Positions 13,766-21,152 of a stretch of DNA of 23,808 nt are shown here, piece after piece (position 1 is the stretch's first letter; each line of letters begins with the position of its first letter). The notes under the pieces were generated by a model. It was not told where the DNA came from and searched no databases. It was given only the letters and a program-made list of their open reading frames with translations. The position numbers and the translations under genes are program-made. The stretch covers positions 1 to 23,808 of IMG/VR virus record IMGVR_UViG_3300032242_001467, one strand, 5' to 3'. This stretch comes from a virus.

Positions 13766-14728
13766 TTATTTCTTTTTAAATTTCTTAGGAACTTTAGGAA
13801 CTTTAGGATTAAATTTAGGAACAGGTGGTAATTTTAAAATTGGTAACTTAGGAACATCAGAAATTTTTGGTAATTTAGGTACTTGTGGTAAAGATACGTT
13901 TGGTACTAAATCTGTTACATCTGATATTGATGGTAAATTTGGAACTTTTGGTAAACTTTTTGGAATATTACCCGCTAAACTTTTTATACCAGCAACTAAT
14001 GCGCTTGCCGTTCCTATTACATTTTGTGCTTGAGAAATACCACTTTGTATTTGATTCGCTTTATCTGCTGATGTATTTGATTTTGTTGTATCTGTTTGAA
14101 GTGAACCGCTTGTTCCTGATATAATTGATGTTGGTACTGCTACTATTTTATTAGATATAACATTACTAATTGGGTCTATTTCCAAATAATTCCAATTACC
14201 AACAATTTCAGAAGGTATTACTCCACCAGTATCAATATTTAATGGGTCAACAGGCGATACCAACCAATCTATATAAGCTACTAAGGAATCATAATCAATA
14301 CTATAATCATTATTTATAAATAAATTACGATTCATAATAACTCCATCAGCATGTTCCTTACTTTGAGTAGTTTTAAATCTATCTAATAAATCAGAATATG
14401 TAATGTTTACAATATATGAAGAATTAAATGAAGCTAATGAAAAATATGGATTATTTTCAGATATACTTAAAACTAAATCATTATAGTAAGTTTCGGATGT
14501 ATATAATGTAGGATTTTTATCTAAGTTATCTTTTCTAATTGCTAAAATAAATCTAAAATCAGTACCGGCTACAAATTTTAAATCTTTAATAGTTGGAAAT
14601 GTAAAATTTATTTTATTTGTTTCTGCATATATTCCATACAATACGCCAGCATTATCAGTATCATCTGGTTTGTAATTTCTAAGCGTTGGATATTGATTAT
14701 CCAATTGTATGAGTCTTTTATATTCCAT
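13766..14728 (-). CDS. Phage protein with proline-rich cationic tail (320 aa)
   Basis: Residues about 1-200 form a globular domain (MEYKRLIQLDNQYPTLRNYK...) of a type I associate with structural proteins of large phages, though I cannot name a family. A Ser/Thr/Gln-rich linker follows (about 203-230), then a helix with small residues (IQSGISQAQNVIGTASALVA). The last 70 residues are repeats of the type LPKVPxLPxISDV ending in the very basic KVPKVPKKFKKK. This tail is probably an extended rod or disordered arm. The DNA coding for it is visibly repetitive (TTTAGGAAC units, 13785-13950). The ATATTTAT motif ends 4 bases before the start, so the mRNA may be leaderless. Confidence 0.75.
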   Translation of the reverse strand: MEYKRLIQLDNQYPTLRNYKPDDTDNAGVLYGIYAETNKINFTFPTIKDLKFVAGTDFRFILAIRKDNLDKNPTLYTSETYYNDLVLSISENNPYFSLASFNSSYIVNITYSDLLDRFKTTQSKEHADGVIMNRNLFINNDYSIDYDSLVAYIDWLVSPVDPLNIDTGGVIPSEIVGNWNYLEIDPISNVISNKIVAVPTSIISGTSGSLQTDTTKSNTSADKANQIQSGISQAQNVIGTASALVAGIKSLAGNIPKSLPKVPNLPSISDVTDLVPNVSLPQVPKLPKISDVPKLPILKLPPVPKFNPKVPKVPKKFKKK

Positions 14729-14732
14729 ATAG

Positions 14733-14740
14733 ATAAATAT
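14733..14740 (-). promoter_or_regulatory. Candidate late promoter (ATATTTAT) for the proline-rich protein
   Basis: The minus strand reads GTATATTTATCTAT immediately before ATG 14728, in the 14-base gap after the DUF3310 gene. Confidence 0.4.
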
Positions 14741-14742
14741 AC

Positions 14743-15009
14743 CTATACTAAATTCTCTAAATTATAAATTTTTCGATTAAGGTAAAATGCGGCTTTCTTT
14801 AAATCTTCCAATTCCTTTTGAGGGTCTTTTTTGCCGGCTCTTGCTATGTATTTAGCTACATTGAATAGGTAAGCATCCTTATCTAAATCCCAAGCTTCAC
14901 ATACCTTAATTACCTCATATGGGTTATCAACACCACCATAATAGGCTGGATTCTTTACTGCTTCTTTGTTAGTAAACTCGTCTTTTCTTATGTTTGGTTT
15001 AGCGGGCAT
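14743..15009 (-). CDS. DUF3310 family protein (88 aa)
   Basis: The start is placed at ATG 15009 (MPAKPNIRKDEF). A longer frame from 15066 would run through the promoter. The family pattern is clear: NPAYYGGVDNPYEVIKVCEA, then YLFNVAKYIARAGKKD and ELEDLKKAAFYLNRKI. These match the DUF3310 signature (P.HY... G N..KY..RAGKK... EDL.KA..YL.). The family occurs in many phages, sometimes annotated as nucleotide kinase-like, but its activity is not established. The promoter 15036-15067 gives a leader of about 20-25 bases. Confidence 0.85.
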   Translation of the reverse strand: MPAKPNIRKDEFTNKEAVKNPAYYGGVDNPYEVIKVCEAWDLDKDAYLFNVAKYIARAGKKDPQKELEDLKKAAFYLNRKIYNLENLV

Positions 15010-15035
15010 ATAGTTAGATATTTTTATTCGTTTCA

Positions 15036-15067
15036 CAAATATACGAATAATTTTTGATATTACCAAG
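15036..15067 (-). promoter_or_regulatory. Host-type promoter for the DUF3310 gene
   Basis: Minus strand -33 CTTGGTA (core 15067-15064) and -7 TATATTTG (15043-15036, preceded by TTCG), 20 bases apart. It sets the DUF3310 start at 15009. Confidence 0.75.
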
Positions 15068-15222
15068 CTTTTTCATGTATCTTTTTTATTTTGCTAAATT
15101 TATCCACATTTCTTTACGTTTGGGATTTTACGCAATATATATTCTGTGACTACTGTATAAGCAGGGACAGTATAAAAATAAACTGTAGCAATTAACTGGG
15201 AAACTGTAATACCAGGGAAATA
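15068..15222. other. 155-base gap without a gene
   Basis: No open frame with a plausible start is seen on either strand. It contains one exact copy of the DnaA-box sequence TTATCCACA (15100-15108) and several short ACTGT/ACAGT repeats between 15150 and 15205. No clear hairpin with a T run is present. A single DnaA box is weak evidence for anything. Confidence 0.3.
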
Positions 15223-15429
15223 CTAGGAAGCATCCAAAAATGTTCCATCTTCGTTTTTAATAACAACTTTATAAACTCTTTGAGTTTCATCATTTACAAA
15301 TAATTGAGCTGCGTAAGTTTGAGCTTCCTCTAAAGTTTCAAAAGAATCGATTGTATCTTCATCGTGCATTTTTAATACCCAAATAAAGTTATTACCCGGT
15401 ACTACTTGTTTATGTATGAAATAAGCCAT
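15223..15429 (-). CDS. Small protein of unknown function (68 aa)
   Basis: A small soluble protein with an alternating strand-helix-strand pattern: FIHKQVVPGNNFIWVLKM, the helix TLEEAQTYAAQLF, then QRVYKVVIKNEDGTF. No signal peptide. Its ATG directly follows the stop of the 54-aa gene (TAAATG), so the two are coupled. No family recognised. Confidence 0.75.
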   Translation of the reverse strand: MAYFIHKQVVPGNNFIWVLKMHDEDTIDSFETLEEAQTYAAQLFVNDETQRVYKVVIKNEDGTFLDAS

Positions 15430-15594
15430 TTATAATAATTTTTTAAATAATATCTTTTTAACCCAAACACTTCTTAATCCAACCCATTGATAATACCTAT
15501 ATCTTAATTTTTCTGTTAATATATAAAAACTAATAAAACCAAACACCAATAGTAAAAAATTAATAATTTTCGATATGGTGATTGGAATGTACAT
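15430..15594 (-). CDS. Small membrane protein (54 aa)
   Basis: The frame runs from ATG 15594-15592, preceded by GGAG at good spacing, to TAA 15432-15430, which abuts the next ATG. The protein has one hydrophobic helix at about 9-27 (KIINFLLLVFGFISFYIL) and then a strongly basic C-terminal tail with aromatic residues (LRYRYYQWVGLRSVWVKK). A single-span protein with a cationic tail could be a holin- or spanin-like lysis factor or an inhibitor of a membrane process; this is speculation. Confidence 0.65.
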   Translation of the reverse strand: MYIPITISKIINFLLLVFGFISFYILTEKLRYRYYQWVGLRSVWVKKILFKKLL

Positions 15595-15641
15595 ATTATC
15601 TCCAATCTTGTTTAATATGTATAAACGAAGATATCATACAC

Positions 15642-15649
15642 ATAAATAT
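15642..15649 (-). promoter_or_regulatory. Candidate late promoter (ATATTTAT) for the 54-aa/68-aa genes
   Basis: The minus strand reads TATATTTATGTG in the 64-base gap between the helicase stop and the 54-aa gene, 47 bases before its start. Confidence 0.3.
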
Positions 15650-15658
15650 AAGATACAA

Positions 15659-17047
15659 TTAGATTCCGATATCCTTAAGACGTAGTATCTCCTTTTCAAT
15701 ATGGCGGTTGTATCCGTTCCATTTAATATTTTCCAACATCCATTTACGATACCATACAGGAATTGATTTAATATCTCTACCTTTGTATTTTCCAAATGTC
15801 ATTATAGTAGGAGTAACAGCATTTGCTAAATCTTGCGGTGATGGCTTACCTTCTATATGTAATCCAATTTCATCCAATGGAATGCCTGTTAATTGTTTCT
15901 TTCCTTCTCCATATAGTTTCCAATCAAATGGAAAATGTTCCGTATCTTTTTTGAAATACAGCTCCTCTACCTTACCAAACCTAGGTACACTACCCACAAA
16001 ATCAATAACCAATCCATCTTTCTTATTAGGATGAATACGAGTAACCCTTCCTACAAATTGATACCACCAGCTTAAAGATGCGGTAGGTCTGCCTGTTATT
16101 ATACAATCTAATTCCGGATGGTCAAACCCTACTGATAGAATAGTAACTTGTACAACTATCCTCAAACGTAGATTCTTAAAATCATCAATAATACGTTCTC
16201 TATCACTATCAGCCATACCACTATATACTGCTTCACAGCTTGGTAACTTTGTGGATAACTCAATAGCTGCTTCAACGGATGGTACTGCTACTAATATTGA
16301 TTTTCGGTTTGGAATATCCGAAATCTTCTTCATTATCTTACCACCAATATCCTGCTGCTTATAAGCCCGTTGTATTGAATCGTCTGTATAATCAGCATAT
16401 GATGAATTGTAAACCAAACCCCCTGTTTCAAAATCATAGGATTCATATACTAATGGTGACCAAAATCCATTTTGTACCATATCTTCGATTTGAGCCACAT
16501 GTATCACCTCTTTGAAGTAATTCCCCTTATTTGATTTTGAAGTGAGCATGACCAGCTTAGAATAAGACCTACCTACATCGTTAAGGTTTGTTTGCAGCTT
16601 TAACGGAGTTGCGGTTAATCCTAATACGTGAGTGATTTTAGCAGCACTTAAAAATCTCCTTAACATTCCACCCGGCTCTCTTGGAAATCTATCACACTCA
16701 TCTATAATAACCTTTTTAATACCCAATGTATTAAATTTATGGGCTATTTTAACAATAGAACCAATTGTAGCGTATGTAACCTCACCTATTTCTTTCTCAC
16801 CCATTGCTGCACTATATATGGATGCTTTACCACCTAAATTGATAAATTTGTTATAGTTTTGCTCTAATAACTCTTTTGATGGTTGAATTACCAATAACTT
16901 TTCACCCAGTTTATGAGCAATATCAGCTATCACAATTGATTTACCAAATGCAGTAGGAGCTACTATAATAGATGGAACGGCTTTCTTTTGTTGAAAGAAT
17001 TCTACACCTTTTTTTACAGGTTCTATTTGATTTTCTCTTAGTTTCAA
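15659..17047 (-). CDS. uvsW: UvsW-like SF2 DNA helicase with C-terminal DUF3820-like domain
   Basis: A 462-aa superfamily 2 helicase. Motif I is PTAFGKS (31-37), motif II DECD (116-119), motif III LTATP (144-148), and motif VI QFVGRVTRIH (330-339). The order and size fit T4 UvsW-type recombination and repair helicases, which unwind branched DNA. After the helicase core a short extra domain, TFGKYKGRDIKSIPVWYRKW (417-436), matches the DUF3820 pattern (fGKYKGk.i..iP..Y..W). I place the start at TTG 17047 (MKLRENQ...): the frame continues upstream without a stop to 17098, but that part lies in the promoter, and the N-terminal KLRENQ begins the Q-motif-like region. No ATG is available after the promoter. 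Confidence 0.85.
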   Translation of the reverse strand: MKLRENQIEPVKKGVEFFQQKKAVPSIIVAPTAFGKSIVIADIAHKLGEKLLVIQPSKELLEQNYNKFINLGGKASIYSAAMGEKEIGEVTYATIGSIVKIAHKFNTLGIKKVIIDECDRFPREPGGMLRRFLSAAKITHVLGLTATPLKLQTNLNDVGRSYSKLVMLTSKSNKGNYFKEVIHVAQIEDMVQNGFWSPLVYESYDFETGGLVYNSSYADYTDDSIQRAYKQQDIGGKIMKKISDIPNRKSILVAVPSVEAAIELSTKLPSCEAVYSGMADSDRERIIDDFKNLRLRIVVQVTILSVGFDHPELDCIITGRPTASLSWWYQFVGRVTRIHPNKKDGLVIDFVGSVPRFGKVEELYFKKDTEHFPFDWKLYGEGKKQLTGIPLDEIGLHIEGKPSPQDLANAVTPTIMTFGKYKGRDIKSIPVWYRKWMLENIKWNGYNRHIEKEILRLKDIGI

Positions 17048-17067
17048 ATTTTTACAATTTATAATTG

Positions 17068-17099
17068 TAAAGATACGAAAAAAAATCCATATATCCAAA
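17068..17099 (-). promoter_or_regulatory. Host-type promoter for the helicase
   Basis: Minus strand -33 TTTG (17099-17096) and -7 TATCTTTA (17075-17068, preceded by TTCG), 20 bases apart. It is back to back with the receptor promoter 40 bases away. Confidence 0.75.
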
Positions 17100-17138
17100 T
17101 ATTTTTATTTACGGCAAATATTAATAAATCATTAATAA

Positions 17139-17170
17139 TTTGGTAATGTGGAAAAAAATTTGTATCTTTG
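17139..17170 (+). promoter_or_regulatory. Host-type promoter for the TonB-dependent receptor
   Basis: -33 TTTGGTA (core 17139-17142) and a perfect -7 TATCTTTG (17163-17170) with exactly 20 bases between. The transcript would start near 17175, leaving a leader of about 200 bases before the receptor start, much longer than for other genes in the window. Confidence 0.85.
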
Positions 17171-17225
17171 TGAAAGTTTTAACAATAACATAATAGTTAT
17201 TACGGAAGAAAAGAAATTGAAGCTT

Positions 17226-17306
17226 ATGATTACAAAAAAAGAAAATATATCGTTATATACATATAGAAAGAATTCAGCCACTTTAGCAAACAAAGTGGTG
17301 GGATAA
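17226..17306 (+). CDS. Possible 26-aa leader peptide in the receptor mRNA
   Basis: An ATG-started frame (MITKKENISLYTYRKNSATL...) ends at TAA 17304-17306, just before the terminator-like hairpin at 17313. Its last third overlaps the hairpin 17278-17298, so a ribosome on it would melt that stem. There is no run of one amino acid to suggest classic amino-acid attenuation, and the RBS is weak. It may be chance. Confidence 0.3.
   Translation: MITKKENISLYTYRKNSATLANKVVG
17278..17298 (+). promoter_or_regulatory. Hairpin in the receptor leader
   Basis: Perfect 7-bp stem CCACTTT (17278-17284) and AAAGTGG (17292-17298) with a 7-base loop AGCAAAC. It stands 14 bases before the terminator-like hairpin. 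Together they look like a regulated leader (attenuator or riboswitch-like), but I recognise no known RNA family. Confidence 0.5.
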
Positions 17307-17312
17307 CCAAGT

Positions 17313-17339
17313 AGGTGTGGAGTAATTCGCACCTTTTTT
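17313..17339 (+). terminator. Terminator-like attenuator upstream of the receptor gene
   Basis: A 9-bp stem (AGGTGTGGA 17313-17321 with TTCGCACCT 17326-17334, two G-T pairs) closed by a GTAA tetraloop (GNRA type) and followed by TTTTTT, then ATTTT. It lies between the promoter and the gene with no second promoter after it. It either attenuates the receptor or ends a separate RNA of about 165 bases. Confidence 0.65.
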
Positions 17340-17374
17340 ATTTTAACAATTAAACAAACAAAACAAAAAACAGC

Positions 17375-20300
17375 ATGAAAAATCTGAAAAAACTGATGCT
17401 ACTTACGATTATGTTCGCATTCTCATTCGTAGCAAAAGCACAAGAAACTACATCTGAAATCCAAGGAAATGTTTTGGCAGGTAAGAATGGTTTAGCGGGC
17501 GCAACCGTAACAGCTATTCATCAACCAACAGGAACGAAGTACAAAACAAGTGCTCGTGCCGATGGAAGATACAACCTACCAAACCTTAAGATTGGAGGAC
17601 CTTATGTAGTAACAGTATCATTTGTTGGATTCAAAGAAGAATCGCAGAGTGATATTCAATTAGTATTAGGACAAACCTATAAAGCTAATTTTAGTTTAGT
17701 AGAGAAATCAACTTCATTAAAAGAAGTTGTTGTAAGAGCTAACCAAAGTAAAGTATTTAACAATGCTAGAACAGGTACACAAGAGAACTTTAATAGAACA
17801 CAATTGATAGGTTTACCTTCAACTTCTCGTTCTTATAAGGATATCTTAAAATTAGTTCCTACCAACAATAACTTTTCATTTGGTGGTATTAGTTCACAAT
17901 TAAATAACATTACAGTAGATGGAGCTAACTTTAATAACTCTTTCGGATTGGCTAGTGATATTGGTGGACAAACTGGAGCAACGGCTATCTCTTTAGATGC
18001 TATTGACCAAATTCAAGTAAACACTTCTCCTTTTGATGTACGTCAGGGTGGTTTCGCAGGTGGTGCAGTGAATTCGGTAACTCGTAGTGGTACAAACAAA
18101 TCTTTTGGTTCTGTTTATGAGTATTTCAAAAATAAAAACTTACAGGGTTACAAAGTAGGTGATGTTGAATTACCTAAGCAAGATTACACTTATGATTTAA
18201 AAGGTTTCACAGTAGGTGGAGCATTAGTTAAAAATAAGTTATTCTATTTCATTAATGGTGAGCAAGAAAGTAGAGAAGCTCCAGCAACATTATGGACAGC
18301 TAACGATGCTACTCATCCAGCTAATGGTACAACAGTATCTAACGCTAACGCAGCTCAATTAGATGCTTTAAAACAATTCTTAATTACTAAGTATCAATAC
18401 AATCCTGGTGAGTATCAGGGGTATTCTTACAAATCACAATCAAAGAGATTAACTGCTAAAATTGATTGGAACATTAATACTAACAATACATTCACATTGA
18501 AGTATAGTTATTTAAAATCTTCTAACCAAATTCCTCCATCTAATAGTGGTTCGGTTAATAGTACTTATGGTAGAACACCTGGTCAGTACGCATTACCTTT
18601 TAATGGTGCTGGTTATGAAATTAATAACAACGCTAATGTATTTACTGCTGAGTTAAACACTCGTTTCTCAAATAGTATGAACAACAAATTACAAGTTGGT
18701 TATACTCAATTAAGAGATTATAGAAGTGCATTAACTAGTGCTAATTTCCCATTAGTAGATATCTTAGATGGTAACGGGCAACCTTTCACATCTTTTGGAT
18801 ATGAGCAATACACTTATGGTAACAAATTAAATACCGATGTGTATCAATTCAATGATATCCTTTCTATCTATAAAGGAAAGCATGAGATTACATTAGGTAC
18901 TCAAAATTCTTACAAAGAATATTCAAATGGTTTCTCACCTTCTTATCAGGGTGTTTATCGCTTCAATAGCTTAGCTGATTTCTACGCATCTGCGGCAGGA
19001 ACTAAACCAGCTGCTCGTTACGATTTATCATACACATTAGGTGGTTGTGAATTTCCATTAGTAGGACCTAAAGATTTAGAGTTAGGTGTATTCATTCAAG
19101 ACAAATATAGAGCAACCGATAAATTAACTCTTACCTATGGTTTAAGAGCTGATTACACTCAATTCTATAACACATTCTTATACAACCCAGTTGTAGATAC
19201 ATTAACTCAATTCTATAATGGTACACACGCTAACACAGGGTTAGCACCAAATAAAGCAGTTCAATTCTCTCCAAGAGCAGGATTTAACTATGATGTATTA
19301 GGTGACCAAACATTACAAGTAAGAGGTGGTACTGGTTTATTCTCTGGCCCTCCTCCATTTGTTTGGATTAGTAACCAAGCTTCAAATAGTGGTATGGCAT
19401 TATTCGGAAGTATCTCAGCAGGTACTACTTATATGTTCGACCCAAATGTTGATAAGTATAGACCATCTGCTTCAGCAGCATTATCTAAATCTTATTCAAT
19501 CAATGTAACTGACCCTAATTATAAATTTCCGCAAGTATGGAAATCAACTTTAGCAGTTGATAAGAAAATTGCAGGAGGATTTGTTATAACTGCGGAAGGT
19601 ACATATACAAAGAATATTAACGCTTCAGTATTTCAAAATATCGCTTTACCAACAACAGGTTTAATTACCTTAAGTGATGGTAGAATTAGATATCCAAAAA
19701 CTTCAGTATATCCTATTGGTGGCTCAGCATTAGCATCAGCTAGTAATCCATCAATCGGTAACGCTATTTATATGACTAACGCTAACGTTGGTTATGTATG
19801 GACGGGTACTTTACAAATTCAAAAGGTATCTAAGAATTTAGTAACTACATTAGCTTACACTAGACAAGAAGCTAAAGATGCTACAATCAATGGTTCTACC
19901 GCAGGAACAATGTGGGGAGCTAAGCCGGTTGTAGGTGGTGCTAATAATTTTGAAGTAGGTTATTCAAATAACTACTTACCTCATAGAATTGTAGGTTCTT
20001 TGGTTTATGGTAGAGAGTTAATTAAGAATACAAGAACATCAGTAGGTGTTATCTATGAAGGTTCTCCTAATAATGTTGGTTCATCAACTTCATTCATCTA
20101 CAATGGTGATTTAAATGGTGATGGTTACTCAAATGATTTAATGTTCATCCCTAAAGATGCATCTCAAATCAAATTAGTAAACGCAGCAGCAGTAGCTGGT
20201 GTGGCTGATACTCGTACACAAACTGAATTGTGGAATCAATTAGATGCTTTCATTTCAGGCAACCCTTACTTATCTAAACATAGAGGTGAGTTTGCAGAAA

Positions 20301-20638
20301 GACAAGCAATGGTATTACCTTGGGTTCATAGATTAGATTTAAACTTTACGCAAGATGTTTATGTAAATGTTAAAGGTAACAAACATACTGTAAGATTTAC
20401 AGCTGATATCTATAACTTTACTAACTTATTAAATAAAGAGTGGGGTACATATCAATTACCAACAACAGTAGCTCCTTTAACTTTTACAAAGCTAGATGTT
20501 GATGGAAAGACTCCAATATTCTCATTTCCTTATTTAGATGGTAAGAACAAAGTTCCTTATACTAACTCATTCAAAGATGATGTAAGTGGTACTTCTCGTT
20601 ATACTATTCAATTAGGAGTAAGATATTTGTTTAACTAA
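17375..20638 (+). CDS. TonB-dependent receptor, Oar type, with CarboxypepD_reg-like domain
   Basis: A complete 1087-aa outer-membrane protein. Signal peptide 1-22 (LMLLTIMFAFSFVAKA, cleavage before QETT). Residues about 27-112 form a carboxypeptidase-regulatory-like domain (IQGNVLAGKNGLAGATVTA... SARADGRYNLPNLKIGGPY). LKEVVVRA (115-122) is the TonB-box/plug entry. The plug follows to about 240, with LPSTSRSYKDILKLVP, ITVDGANFNN, IDQIQVNTSPFDVRQGGFAG and GAVNSVTRSGTN, typical of Oar-like receptors. The rest is a 22-strand-type barrel, including DLNGDGYSNDLMFIP near 911, ending YTIQLGVRYLFN. Such receptors import bulky substrates with TonB/ExbBD energy. By eye its G+C is higher than the surrounding phage genes, suggesting transfer from a host. 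It has its own promoter, leader and terminator and lies opposite to its neighbours. The substrate is unknown. Confidence 0.93.
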   Translation: MKNLKKLMLLTIMFAFSFVAKAQETTSEIQGNVLAGKNGLAGATVTAIHQPTGTKYKTSARADGRYNLPNLKIGGPYVVTVSFVGFKEESQSDIQLVLGQTYKANFSLVEKSTSLKEVVVRANQSKVFNNARTGTQENFNRTQLIGLPSTSRSYKDILKLVPTNNNFSFGGISSQLNNITVDGANFNNSFGLASDIGGQTGATAISLDAIDQIQVNTSPFDVRQGGFAGGAVNSVTRSGTNKSFGSVYEYFKNKNLQGYKVGDVELPKQDYTYDLKGFTVGGALVKNKLFYFINGEQESREAPATLWTANDATHPANGTTVSNANAAQLDALKQFLITKYQYNPGEYQGYSYKSQSKRLTAKIDWNINTNNTFTLKYSYLKSSNQIPPSNSGSVNSTYGRTPGQYALPFNGAGYEINNNANVFTAELNTRFSNSMNNKLQVGYTQLRDYRSALTSANFPLVDILDGNGQPFTSFGYEQYTYGNKLNTDVYQFNDILSIYKGKHEITLGTQNSYKEYSNGFSPSYQGVYRFNSLADFYASAAGTKPAARYDLSYTLGGCEFPLVGPKDLELGVFIQDKYRATDKLTLTYGLRADYTQFYNTFLYNPVVDTLTQFYNGTHANTGLAPNKAVQFSPRAGFNYDVLGDQTLQVRGGTGLFSGPPPFVWISNQASNSGMALFGSISAGTTYMFDPNVDKYRPSASAALSKSYSINVTDPNYKFPQVWKSTLAVDKKIAGGFVITAEGTYTKNINASVFQNIALPTTGLITLSDGRIRYPKTSVYPIGGSALASASNPSIGNAIYMTNANVGYVWTGTLQIQKVSKNLVTTLAYTRQEAKDATINGSTAGTMWGAKPVVGGANNFEVGYSNNYLPHRIVGSLVYGRELIKNTRTSVGVIYEGSPNNVGSSTSFIYNGDLNGDGYSNDLMFIPKDASQIKLVNAAAVAGVADTRTQTELWNQLDAFISGNPYLSKHRGEFAERQAMVLPWVHRLDLNFTQDVYVNVKGNKHTVRFTADIYNFTNLLNKEWGTYQLPTTVAPLTFTKLDVDGKTPIFSFPYLDGKNKVPYTNSFKDDVSGTSRYTIQLGVRYLFN

Positions 20639-20661
20639 TATTAATTAAATAAAGTATAAAG

Positions 20662-20687
20662 CCCTCATAGAAATATGGGGGTTTTTT
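20662..20687 (+). terminator. Intrinsic terminator after the receptor gene
   Basis: An 8-bp stem (CCCTCATA 20662-20669 with TATGGGGG 20674-20681, one T-G pair) capped by a GAAA tetraloop and followed by TTTTTT and ATTT. It lies 23 bases after the stop. Confidence 0.9.
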
Positions 20688-20688
20688 A

Positions 20689-20720
20689 TTTGGTATATTG
20701 AAAAATATTTCGTATCTTTG
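20689..20720 (+). promoter_or_regulatory. Host-type promoter for the 138-aa gene
   Basis: -33 TTTGGTA (core 20689-20692) and -7 TATCTTTG (20713-20720, preceded by TTCG) with 20 bases between, right after the receptor terminator. The start codon is 15 bases beyond the -7 element. Confidence 0.85.
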
Positions 20721-20735
20721 TAAAAATAAATTATT

Positions 20736-21152
20736 ATGACTAGTTCCGAATATACCCAATGGTTGAAAGGATTTTTAGATGCGGTAGATAACTACAATAT
20801 TACTAAAAAGCAATTTGATACAATTAGAGAGAAATTAAAAGAAGTTGATGATACTACCGGCACTCCTATTGGTAATGGTTGGGGTATTCCTAATTGGGGT
20901 GGTACAATAACATATCCATCAACAACACCTTATAGCATCCCTTTAAGCGGTACTATTACAACAGGTGGTACAATTACTACATCAAACTATCCAAGCGGAA
21001 GTACACTCACCTATACAACAGGAAATGGTGGTCTAAGCACATATACAACAGCAAATAGTGGTACTGCAAATGTTACTAATGGTACTATTACATCAACAAC
21101 CGCTTATGTAAATCAAAGTAGTGAGGGTGAAGAGAAATTATTATTTGATTAA
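20736..21152 (+). CDS. Small phage protein with Thr/Ser/Gly-rich tail (138 aa)
   Basis: Residues 1-37 (SSEYTQWLKGFLDAVDNYN... FDTIREKLKEV) form a helical domain of a kind I have seen in short phage proteins. From about 45 the chain becomes low-complexity Thr/Ser/Gly/Tyr (GTITTGGTITTSNYPSG...) and ends with an acidic EGEEKLLFD. The tail is probably disordered. There is no signal peptide. It has its own promoter and is the second and last plus-strand gene. Its stop overlaps the stop of the convergent 238-aa gene (TAA 21150-21152 against 21149-21151). The function is unknown. Confidence 0.8.
   Translation: MTSSEYTQWLKGFLDAVDNYNITKKQFDTIREKLKEVDDTTGTPIGNGWGIPNWGGTITYPSTTPYSIPLSGTITTGGTITTSNYPSGSTLTYTTGNGGLSTYTTANSGTANVTNGTITSTTAYVNQSSEGEEKLLFD

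Noticed and set aside
15010-15066. Longer N-terminus for the DUF3310 protein
   Set aside because: The extension translates the -7 and -33 promoter elements and has no family similarity; ATG 15009 fits the promoter.
15100-15108. Replication origin at a perfect DnaA-box sequence
   Set aside because: Only one box, with no AT-rich repeats or replication genes beside it; one 9-base match is expected by chance often enough.
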